Source: J038 sp034437535
Lineage (GTDB): Bacteria; Chloroflexota; Anaerolineae; Aggregatilineales; Phototrophicaceae
Reading direction: 5' to 3'
DNA: 13,622 nt
Assembly (NCBI GenBank): GCA_034437535.1
Contig: DAOTTZ010000018.1
Coordinates: 1-13,622, forward strand
Each line of letters opens with the position of its first letter. Within the stretch, counting starts at the first letter, position 1. The notes under the pieces are model-generated. The model was not told the origin of the DNA and made no database searches. It saw only the letters and a program-made list of their open reading frames with translations. Shown here in pieces: positions 6,034 through 12,842 of this stretch. The translations under genes and the position numbers were made by a program.

Positions 6034-6893
6034 AATTGCGACCAGTCGATTTCGCCGTCCTTATCACGTTTAAGGCCAGATAACCCGCCATCCCGGCGGC
6101 TGGCCGCTGTCGGGGTCGGCGTTGATGGTGGTGTCGTTGCGTCAGTATCCCCCTGCATCATCGGGCGGATCAAGCCGTAAAACACCGCCATCGCACATAA
6201 CCAGATCGAAATCGCCGCCCACAAGATCGCCCAGGCCGCCGCCGGTACGAATGGCGCGACCTCGTTGCTGAAGGCTTGCGCGTCGTTGCAGATCTCTCGC
6301 CCGTTGGTGATGCCACACGCATCGGCATAACTGACCAGGCTGGTGATGTCCAGCACCGCGTTTAACCCCGTCATGATCGCGATCACGCTCAAGGTGATGA
6401 GGTTCACCCGGCGGGTACCCCGCAGGCCGATGGATAACAGCAGACTCCCTACCAACAGACCGATCAAAATCGCCATGAACGTTCCGCTTTCGTCCGGGCG
6501 GGCATACAACGCGGTGAACACGATGATAAACGCACCCAGAATGCGAGAGATCCACTGCACCCAATTCGGCTTGCGGTTGATGAGGTAAAACAACCCGGCT
6601 CCAAATAATGCCGCGCCGATATAACCGGCTGGCAGGATAATCAACCGGGAGCCACCGGCTGTCGTCGCCAATCCTGATCCATCGGCGGAGACCGTGAACT
6701 GAATCACCTTGCCGCCTGTCAAGATCGCCGCTAGCGCATGACCGGCTTCATGCACATACGTGACGAACAGCCGAAACGGATACGCCAACGGCGATAAAAT
6801 CGCCACGTTCCACAACAAAAATACGATAACACTGGCCGTCAGTGTCATAATCAGGGCCTGGTTCCGTGTCAGGGGGGCGTCTTCTCGTCGCAT
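6030..6893 (-). CDS. M50-family (M50B-like) membrane metalloprotease
   Basis: This 287-aa polytopic membrane protein has the zinc motif HEAGH at residues 48-52 inside the segment YVHEAGHALAAILTGG. After it comes LPAGYIGAALFGAGL, the conserved second hydrophobic element of the M50B-like group. About seven hydrophobic segments are visible (for example 14-37, 86-104, 115-131, 138-154, 165-180 and around 220-240). The C-terminal ~45 residues are hydrophilic with a TPPSTPTPT stretch, presumably cytoplasmic. I cannot place the third zinc ligand with certainty. Members of this family are intramembrane or membrane-linked proteases, and many bacterial members are uncharacterised. The start is ATG 6893 with AGGA 6 nt upstream. 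It diverges from the endonuclease IV gene. Confidence 0.82.
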   Translation of the reverse strand: MRREDAPLTRNQALIMTLTASVIVFLLWNVAILSPLAYPFRLFVTYVHEAGHALAAILTGGKVIQFTVSADGSGLATTAGGSRLIILPAGYIGAALFGAGLFYLINRKPNWVQWISRILGAFIIVFTALYARPDESGTFMAILIGLLVGSLLLSIGLRGTRRVNLITLSVIAIMTGLNAVLDITSLVSYADACGITNGREICNDAQAFSNEVAPFVPAAAWAILWAAISIWLCAMAVFYGLIRPMMQGDTDATTPPSTPTPTAASRRDGGLSGLKRDKDGEIDWSQF

Positions 6894-6980
6894 CTCACAT
6901 CCTATATAATGACCTTCGGGAGAGGGCGGTTTGATGCCCCTCTATTGTTATTATACGTGAAATGGAAGGGAAAAGTCGCT
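6894..6980. promoter_or_regulatory. Divergent promoter region between M50-like and nfo-like genes
   Basis: The gap holds TATAAT-like hexamers on both strands: TATAAT on plus at 6905-6910, and its complement attata at 6950-6955, which reads TATAAT on minus. Neither has a convincing -35 box. A small hairpin (agaggg 6921-6926 with ccctct 6938-6943) lies between them. Confidence 0.35.
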
Positions 6981-7844
6981 GTGGATCATATGCGATTTGG
7001 TACGGTGGGGTCGCCGCAAACGGCCCGTAAGAGTGGCACCCCCGCCGCCATCGAACACGCGGCAGAACTGGGCCTCGATCATCTGGAAATCGCGTGGACC
7101 CGTAGCGTCCGTGTGAGTCACGAGACCTGTGCAGAAATCAAAGCGACGGCAGAGGCCCACAACATCAGCCTGAGCGTCCACGCGCCTTATTACATCAATC
7201 TCAATAGCCAGACCGAAGAGAAAATGCAGGCCAGCGACGAACGCCTACTCACCGCCGCCCGCAAGGGCTTCCTGGCGGGGGCTACAGACATCGTATTTCA
7301 TCCTGGTAGTTATCACAAACAACCCCCAGATCAAGTTTATGAGCGCATCGCACACAAACTTTCAGAACTGGTCGATACACTTCGTCGGGAAGAGGTTGCC
7401 GTCACACTCCGCCCGGAGACGATGGGAAAAGCCAACGTCTTCGGCAGTCTGGAAGAAGTCGTCACCCTCAGCCGGGAAATTGACGGTGTACTCCCCTGTG
7501 TGGATTGGGCACACTTGCACGCCCGCACCGGGGATGGCACCTTTAACACCTACGACGAGTTCAACGACGCGCTGGCTTACATCCGCCAGCAATTGGGCGA
7601 TGACGCCATGCACCAGACTCATAATCACGTCAGCGGCATCGCGTATACACCCAAAGGCGAAAAAGAACACATCCCACTCAACGAATCAGACCTGGTTTAT
7701 CAAGATTTGCTTCGTGCTTTTGTGAACCACGACATGCGTGGGACCATCGGCGTAGAAGCCCCCCAGCCATTTCACACGGCGGATTGCCTGACGTTCCAGG
7801 CTACCTACCGCCGCCTGTTCGAGCAAGCCAACGAGGACGATTAA
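6981..7844 (+). CDS. nfo: Endonuclease IV-type AP endonuclease (deoxyribonuclease IV)
   Basis: This TIM-barrel enzyme of AP endonuclease family 2 (xylose-isomerase-like) cuts DNA 5' to abasic sites in base-excision repair. The product (287 aa from GTG 6981) carries the expected metal-ligand positions in order: SVHAPYY, VFHPGS, RPETMGK (Glu), CVDWAHLHAR (Asp and His), THNHVSGI, KGEKEHIPL and GVEAPQ (Glu). These correspond to the trinuclear zinc site of E. coli Nfo. The start is uncertain: GTG 6981 has GGAAGGG 10 nt upstream, while ATG 6990 (MRFGTVGSP) matches the usual N-terminus but has no close ribosome-binding site. The frame is open back to 6909. Its stop overlaps the ATG of the following secreted protein (TAATG), so the two are probably co-transcribed. 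Confidence 0.9.
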   Translation: MDHMRFGTVGSPQTARKSGTPAAIEHAAELGLDHLEIAWTRSVRVSHETCAEIKATAEAHNISLSVHAPYYINLNSQTEEKMQASDERLLTAARKGFLAGATDIVFHPGSYHKQPPDQVYERIAHKLSELVDTLRREEVAVTLRPETMGKANVFGSLEEVVTLSREIDGVLPCVDWAHLHARTGDGTFNTYDEFNDALAYIRQQLGDDAMHQTHNHVSGIAYTPKGEKEHIPLNESDLVYQDLLRAFVNHDMRGTIGVEAPQPFHTADCLTFQATYRRLFEQANEDD

Positions 7845-9364
7845 TGCGCCGGTTCTTATTTGCCCTGGTCCTGGTTCTGCTGGCTGGGGGTGTGGCCGCG
7901 CAGACCCTGCCCCCGGCTTCCTGGTACGCCTTGATCTACACGCCGGAAGACGACCGCTTGCATTGGGTGCGGGATACCGGCACGGTGTATTCTGCGCCGC
8001 GCCCCCGCCTGCCAGATGAACTGGAAACCGACCGTCCCCGCGTGCATCTCAGCCCGGATGGTCGCTCACTCGTCGTCATTCGTACCCTCATTGATGACAC
8101 CACCGGCATCGGCTTTTATGATCTATCAGCCGGACGTTTTAACGCCACGCATCGCGCCCAACCGGGTGAAGTCGTCGCGTTGGGCACCGGCCACACCACC
8201 CAGGCGGGGTCAGTCGTCTTGGCCTTTGCCTCGCCCGCGACAGCAAGCTGGCGTTTGATCGTGTTTGATTATGCCACCGGGTCACCGACTGCCCAGCTCC
8301 GCAGTGATGATCCGATTGCGGTCGTCGCACCATCCGCCGCCCTGCCGGAGATCGTGGAGTATTCCCAGGATCCCGTGTTAGATCAGCCTGTGATCCACCT
8401 GCGCCTGTGCCCAACGGACGAAACCGAATCGCTGGCTTATGCCTGGTACCCGCAGGATGGTGTCTTGGCCCCGGAAGATCCCGTCACGCCGGATGACGTG
8501 TTGTTCAGCACCGGGGAGCGATTGTTTACCTATACGAACCGCACCTTTCCCCAACCCGATTTCGGCGGTGAGGCTGGCGGTAATGCCATTGGGCGCGGCG
8601 ATGCGCTCAACCCGGAGACACTGTACGCCGACGGTTCCACCGTCAAGACTCGCGCCCGCTGGTTGGCCGCCGGGCAGTGGATCGGCTACTTTGCCCAGGG
8701 GGAAGATTTCGCCGGTTGGCAGGTGGTGCCGGTGGATGCTGGTGAAGTCGTCCCACAGATCACGCTGGCCGGCGAAGTGCTTGACCTGATCGGCACGCCT
8801 GCCGGGTTCCTGGCCCTGCGTGCAGGCGGGGTAATTACCCACACGGTTGATTTCGCCGCACCAGATGGCGGAATCGTGTTCCAGGATGCCGAGACTACGC
8901 CCCAGGTGATCGCCGTCACACCGGAGACCATCGCCTTTACGCTGGATGCGGTCAACATCACAGCCCCATTCGATCCTGATGAGGAAGTCGTGATTCCATC
9001 TTGCCAGGGCGCACCCCCCACCAACTTAAACGGCGTCATGTCCGCCACCGTCGGCGGGACGGTACCGTTACGTGTGCGTTCTGCGCCGGGGGGAACCCTG
9101 CTTGCTGAGATGCCGGTCGGTACCCGCGTCACCATCATCGGCGGGCCGGAATGTGTCAACGGCTTCTTGTGGTGGGCCATCCGGTGGGAGCAAAGTGCGG
9201 AAGAAGTCATCGAAGGGTGGTCGGCAGAGGCTGGAACGGGCGGTTATTACCTGGAGGCCGTCATCCCCACGCCAACCCCGCCCCTGCCAACCGTGACCCC
9301 GACCCCAACGCTGGGTAGCGGGCCGTTCGTCCCGCCGACGGTGACCCCGACGCCAGCAAGCTGA
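7844..9364 (+). CDS. Secreted protein with beta-rich body, SH3b domain and Pro/Thr tail
   Basis: This is a 506-aa protein. ATG 7844 overlaps the preceding stop (TAATG), with GAGG 7 nt upstream, which implies translational coupling. Residues 1-19 are a signal peptide ending GGVAAQ. The body (about 25-395) is rich in short strands, with segments such as VHLSPDGRSLVVI that recall TolB/WD-type propeller blades. Around residues 397-485 is an SH3b domain (PLRVRSAPGG, then GGPECVNGFLWWAIRW, then GWSAEAG) flanked by two cysteines that could form a disulfide. The last 30 residues are Pro/Thr repeats (PTPTPPLPTVTPTPT), a common linker or glycosylated tail in Chloroflexota exported proteins. No sorting signal follows. 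The function is unknown; SH3b domains often bind cell-wall or peptide ligands. Confidence 0.8.
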   Translation: MRRFLFALVLVLLAGGVAAQTLPPASWYALIYTPEDDRLHWVRDTGTVYSAPRPRLPDELETDRPRVHLSPDGRSLVVIRTLIDDTTGIGFYDLSAGRFNATHRAQPGEVVALGTGHTTQAGSVVLAFASPATASWRLIVFDYATGSPTAQLRSDDPIAVVAPSAALPEIVEYSQDPVLDQPVIHLRLCPTDETESLAYAWYPQDGVLAPEDPVTPDDVLFSTGERLFTYTNRTFPQPDFGGEAGGNAIGRGDALNPETLYADGSTVKTRARWLAAGQWIGYFAQGEDFAGWQVVPVDAGEVVPQITLAGEVLDLIGTPAGFLALRAGGVITHTVDFAAPDGGIVFQDAETTPQVIAVTPETIAFTLDAVNITAPFDPDEEVVIPSCQGAPPTNLNGVMSATVGGTVPLRVRSAPGGTLLAEMPVGTRVTIIGGPECVNGFLWWAIRWEQSAEEVIEGWSAEAGTGGYYLEAVIPTPTPPLPTVTPTPTLGSGPFVPPTVTPTPAS

Positions 9365-9378
9365 GTTGCATCAATCCG

Positions 9379-9433
9379 GTGATCGCTCCACAATAGGGAG
9401 GAAAAGTCTCTATTTCTATTGAGGAGCGATTGC
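9379..9433 (+). promoter_or_regulatory. Leader hairpin covering the ribosome-binding site of the next gene
   Basis: atcgctccacaatag (9382-9396) pairs with ctattgaggagcgat (9416-9430) at 14 of 15 positions, with one A-A mismatch at 9390/9422. Outer G-U, U-G and G-C pairs extend it to 9379-9433. The right arm contains the Shine-Dalgarno GAGGAG (9421-9426) of the gene starting at 9435, so the folded RNA would hide it. The 19-nt loop contains a second GGAGG (9397-9401), too far from the ATG to serve it. There is no T tract, so it is not a typical terminator. Confidence 0.6.
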
Positions 9434-9434
9434 A

Positions 9435-11363
9435 ATGCGTAAAATAGGATTACTCGTGCTGGCTCTGTTGTTGGCGGTCAGTGTCGTCAACGCGCAGACC
9501 AGCCAACGTGTGCTGGATCGCATCGACCAGGCGATGGCCCATTTGACCGAATATCTTGGGCTGGATAGCCCCATCACCCGCCAGACGAACTTCTGGAGTT
9601 GGGAAGAGGTCATCTATGGTGATGCTAGCTTTGGCTGTGGCCGCCCCGGTGTAAATTATCCGTCAGAGCCGGACCGCGCCTTCCAGATCACTATTGCCGA
9701 GTCCGGTGTTGATTATGATTATCGTCTGTCCGGTGATGGTACCATCCTGGTGTTATGCGGGGCAGATGGTCAGCCCATCTTCCGCAGTGATGACGCCACC
9801 CTGAATACCGGCAACCAACCCGTGCAACCGCCGCAAGCCGTCCCCCAGGGGGTAGATTTTAACGTCTGGATTTACATGCAAACCCAGCAACGCTTCTATC
9901 TCATCAACGAAACGGGCGAAGTCGCCAGCATCAACCGACCGATGGCGACTAATGAAGATCCCTTCGGCTCTAACATCTTGCAGATGGTGTTCAGCCGTGA
10001 CGGGCGGTATCTGGTGCAGGTCATCCAATTGAACACCGGTAACATCGGGTTGACCATCAGCGACTTACAGACCGGTGCGATCACATTGGTACCGGTCGGC
10101 CTGAACGAAGAAGTCTCGTTAGGGCGTGGCGATGACCCTGGTACGACGTCTATTCAGGTCGGCTCGTCGTTGATCTTCAACGAGAGCAATACCCAGGTCG
10201 CGGTCAGCTTTGCGGATCTCAATAATGTCGGCCCGTCGTCCAATGCATGGCGGATCGCGGTTATCAATCTGGCCGATGGAACCACCGTCAACCAACTTCA
10301 ATACAACGTGGCCCCGACCATCTTACAAAATTCGGATCCGGGATTGACCGACGCGCTCACCGGCAACGGTGTTTTCCAGCCGATTCCGGTGCTGTTTGAC
10401 TCCGATGGCAACATCCATGTGCGGATGATCCTGATGTTTGCTGGTGGGGCGGAAAATTATCCGACCTTTGTTTGGAGTCCGAGCGGAAACACCGTAGAGC
10501 CGAGTCCGTTTACCGGCGTTGATATGGATATTCTGCCAGATGGTCGTACCGTCTTCCCCGCGCTGGATCCCAACCTGCCGGCCCCGCCGCAACCGCCCGG
10601 CCCCGGTACCAATTACAACGCTATCACCCAGGCGGATTTACTGGCCCCTGCACCGGATTCCCGCTATATATTCGCCGGGACGACGCAGGCCGTCTTTGGG
10701 CCAAACTGGGCCGATGGCGGCGAACAGGTCATCTACCGCACACCCACCGGGAATCCTGGTGAATTCACCTATCTTATGTATCGTTTGAGCGATGATTCTG
10801 AGTTTGTCCTGCCGGATGTCGCGGTGGGCGTGCCGGGTGGCGCGTTGAGCATTGTCGAAGGGCCAGCATCGCCGGAAATCGCGTATTACGAGGATGGGGC
10901 GACTTCTGCCGTCATCTGGCCGGCCCCGCCCCAGAATGGCCGCCCGATCTTCGCCTGGACGCAGATCACCGGTGTGCCGCTCGGCCTGACCAGTGTCGCC
11001 AATGACCAGACCGGGCAACCGCCGGTGGTTCAGGCGACTCCCATGCCCCAGGTGACACCATTGTCACCGCCTACACCCGTCGTCGGCAATAACGAATGTG
11101 GCGACTTCCCCAGCATCGTGCAGATCGGCGTCACCGCCCGTTCGACCGTCGTCGATGGATCGCCGTTAAATGTGCGTGATGCGCCCAATGTCACCACCGC
11201 GCAGGTGGCCCGCATCGTGCCGGAAAACACCCGCTTCCAGGTGGTTGATGGGCCGCGTTGTGCCGATGGCTACACCTGGTGGCAGGTGCGCCTGCAAGAT
11301 GGCCTGGTAGGGTGGGTAGCAGAAGCCGGGAGCGAGTTCTACTTCATCGAACCCGCTCCATAA
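9435..11363 (+). CDS. Large secreted protein with C-terminal SH3b domain
   Basis: This is a 642-aa protein. ATG 9435 follows GAGGAG by 8 nt. Residues 1-20 are a signal peptide (LALLLAVSVVNAQ). Residues about 22-115 hold a small domain with WSWEEVIYGDASFGCGRPG and a later YDYRLSGDGTILVLC, a Trp/Cys pattern seen in many actinobacterial and Chloroflexota lipoproteins and exported proteins. The long middle (about 140-525) is beta-rich with propeller-like segments (FSRDGRYLVQV, FVWSPSGN). A Pro/Thr linker (about 530-553) leads to an SH3b domain at 554-640 with two cysteines (NECGDF and GPRCADGYTWWQVR) and GWVAEAG. It shares this C-terminal domain type with the upstream protein but is otherwise different, so they are domain-sharing neighbours rather than a simple duplication. 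Its role is probably envelope or extracellular binding; the substrate is unknown. Confidence 0.82.
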   Translation: MRKIGLLVLALLLAVSVVNAQTSQRVLDRIDQAMAHLTEYLGLDSPITRQTNFWSWEEVIYGDASFGCGRPGVNYPSEPDRAFQITIAESGVDYDYRLSGDGTILVLCGADGQPIFRSDDATLNTGNQPVQPPQAVPQGVDFNVWIYMQTQQRFYLINETGEVASINRPMATNEDPFGSNILQMVFSRDGRYLVQVIQLNTGNIGLTISDLQTGAITLVPVGLNEEVSLGRGDDPGTTSIQVGSSLIFNESNTQVAVSFADLNNVGPSSNAWRIAVINLADGTTVNQLQYNVAPTILQNSDPGLTDALTGNGVFQPIPVLFDSDGNIHVRMILMFAGGAENYPTFVWSPSGNTVEPSPFTGVDMDILPDGRTVFPALDPNLPAPPQPPGPGTNYNAITQADLLAPAPDSRYIFAGTTQAVFGPNWADGGEQVIYRTPTGNPGEFTYLMYRLSDDSEFVLPDVAVGVPGGALSIVEGPASPEIAYYEDGATSAVIWPAPPQNGRPIFAWTQITGVPLGLTSVANDQTGQPPVVQATPMPQVTPLSPPTPVVGNNECGDFPSIVQIGVTARSTVVDGSPLNVRDAPNVTTAQVARIVPENTRFQVVDGPRCADGYTWWQVRLQDGLVGWVAEAGSEFYFIEPAP

Positions 11364-11374
11364 TCGCATAACAT

Positions 11375-11404
11375 ACCGGGTCGGTCACCTCAGATCGACC
11401 CGGT
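11375..11404. terminator. Bidirectional terminator between convergent genes
   Basis: accgggtcg (11375-11383) pairs with cgacccggt (11396-11404) around a 12-nt loop. TTT follows on the plus side, and the minus-strand gene ends right at 11405. It is the only structure in the 41-bp gap, so it probably serves both directions; the T tract is weak. Confidence 0.6.
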
Positions 11405-12679
11405 TTACCACTGTGCGGCCAGCCAGCCCAGGTCACGCTGAAAAACTGTCTGCATCAACAACCGGTAACCCTGACCTGACACATACGGCATCCTGATTTC
11501 ATCTTCGATGCCAATCGGATGAATATTTTCAATTGTGAGGATGGCCGCACTGAAGCCGGTAAGCTCACTGGTATACACACTGGTTTCGTAAGTGAACTGG
11601 CGCACCTCATCATCATTGAAGAAATCCACCAGCGGTGACCGCCGCATCAGGCTCTCATACGCTTCGAATTTTTCGATCCAGACATCGGCGGCCTGCTGTG
11701 CGTCTTCTGCCTGCAAATAGACCAGGATAACCCGTGTTCGCTCGACTTCTGGCGTGGCATGGTCGGTGATGGCGACCAGTTGATACTGTGGCATTTCGAT
11801 GAAGTCGGCTTCCGCCTGAGCCAAGATTGCCTCTCTTTGTTCAAAAGTCGCACTCGGTGGAACACTATAGTTTGCGCCGGAACCGATGAATGTCGGTGAG
11901 AGCAAGGTCATCTGCCGGATGACTGCGTCATCGCTCACGATGATTTCCACGATAGTCTGAACATCCTCAGAGTCGATCAAGGCCCGCCGGTCACCGTTGA
12001 GGGTGTTCTGCGCCGCGTCGAGCGTTTCCGGGCTAGGTGATGAGAAGACCATGTTTTCGCTGATGCCGACTGGTTGACGGCGGCCTAATTCACCCCCGAA
12101 TAGGTTACTGTAATCCTGCTCTGCCAGATTGATCTCAAACGGATCGCCCGGTGGTTGCAGGCGGATGAATGGTTCTTCTGCTTCAAGTGTGTAATCACGG
12201 TTTTCGTGCGCGGTGATGATCGCTTCTTCCTCAAAATCACCATAGAAGATGTCAAACCGCGCGGGCTGATTAAAGACCGTCAGACTGTGGTCGATGTCAA
12301 ATAGATCAAAGCCGACGACCGCCTCGGCTTCCTCTGCTTGCCTGATGGCACGTCCTATCTCCGGCCAGCCGCTGACTAATCCACCCATCGCGCTGGAAAG
12401 CCACCGCTGGAGTCCTTCATCAGCGGCGTTATCGAGAGCTAAAAACTCCGTGTAGCTTTCCGGGCGGGTGGCGGATGGATGAGCCTGGGCAATACCCGCA
12501 TAATTCGCATACGAGAGCGTTTCACGCGCTTCTAGTGTATCCGGCACCAGGGCCAGCATCTCCGCCAGTGGTAGATCAAATGACGGTGGATCCTCCGTTT
12601 CTGTCTCGCCGTCCTCTTGCGCCGTGATGGGCAAGGCCAGCCAGCATACGAGTAATCCCAGTAAAAACCAACGATTCAT
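11405..12679 (-). CDS. Secreted protein of unknown function
   Basis: This 424-aa protein starts at ATG 12679, 8 nt after a strong AAGGAG. An in-frame ATG 21 codons earlier (12742) would spoil the signal peptide and lies upstream of the predicted -10 box. Residues 1-21 (MNRWFLLGLLVCWLALPITAQ) are a signal peptide, followed by a short acidic linker (EDGETETEDPP). The mature part has about 400 residues, has no other membrane segment and no cysteine, and is rich in acidic residues. Segments such as FDLFDIDHSLTVFNQPARFD and VILVYLQAEDAQQAADVW suggest an alternating alpha/beta fold. I recognise no family or catalytic motif. It is monocistronic, with its own promoter and the shared terminator. Confidence 0.75.
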   Translation of the reverse strand: MNRWFLLGLLVCWLALPITAQEDGETETEDPPSFDLPLAEMLALVPDTLEARETLSYANYAGIAQAHPSATRPESYTEFLALDNAADEGLQRWLSSAMGGLVSGWPEIGRAIRQAEEAEAVVGFDLFDIDHSLTVFNQPARFDIFYGDFEEEAIITAHENRDYTLEAEEPFIRLQPPGDPFEINLAEQDYSNLFGGELGRRQPVGISENMVFSSPSPETLDAAQNTLNGDRRALIDSEDVQTIVEIIVSDDAVIRQMTLLSPTFIGSGANYSVPPSATFEQREAILAQAEADFIEMPQYQLVAITDHATPEVERTRVILVYLQAEDAQQAADVWIEKFEAYESLMRRSPLVDFFNDDEVRQFTYETSVYTSELTGFSAAILTIENIHPIGIEDEIRMPYVSGQGYRLLMQTVFQRDLGWLAAQW

Positions 12680-12713
12680 ACGGTTCGCTCCTTCTATGTG
12701 ATTAACGCTGTTC

Positions 12714-12742
12714 ATTATGGAGCAAGGGCTTGCAATCGGCAA
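12714..12742 (-). promoter_or_regulatory. Promoter for the secreted-protein gene
   Basis: On the minus strand, TTGCCG (12742-12737) and CATAAT (12719-12714) are separated by 17 bp. It overlaps, in the opposite direction, the tRNA promoter at 12730-12758. Confidence 0.55.
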
Positions 12743-12758
12743 CTTTTTCGGCTATGAT
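12730..12758 (+). promoter_or_regulatory. tRNA-Val promoter
   Basis: TTGCAA (12730-12735) and TATGAT (12753-12758), with a 17-bp spacer, lie 11 bp before the tRNA 5' end. Confidence 0.65.
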
Positions 12759-12769
12759 CTGACGTATAA

Positions 12770-12842
12770 GGGCAATTAGCTCAATTGGCAGAGCGTCTCG
12801 TTGACGTCGAGAAGGTTATAGGTTCGAGTCCTATATTGCCCA
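12770..12842 (+). tRNA. tRNA-Val (anticodon GAC)
   Basis: A full cloverleaf folds: acceptor GGGCAAT with ATTGCCC, D stem GCTC/GAGC, anticodon stem TCTCG/CGAGA with loop TTGACGT (anticodon GAC, reading GUC/GUU valine codons), a 5-nt variable loop, and T stem ATAGG/CCTAT with loop TTCGAGT. The discriminator is A and the CCA end is not encoded. The gene is the apparent insertion target of the element to its right, since the recombinase frame on the other strand ends inside it. Confidence 0.95.

Noticed and set aside
6921..6943. Small hairpin in the nfo leader as a riboswitch
   Set aside because: It has only six clean pairs and no recognisable aptamer features.
9270..9360. Pro/Thr repeat at the end of the SH3b protein as a DNA repeat or CRISPR-like array
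   Set aside because: The repetition is at codon level (Pro-Thr linker) with irregular units and no spacers; no CRISPR array is present in the window.
12680..12742. N-terminal extension of the secreted protein to ATG 12742
   Set aside because: It would bury the signal peptide, lies upstream of the predicted -10 box and has no ribosome-binding site.
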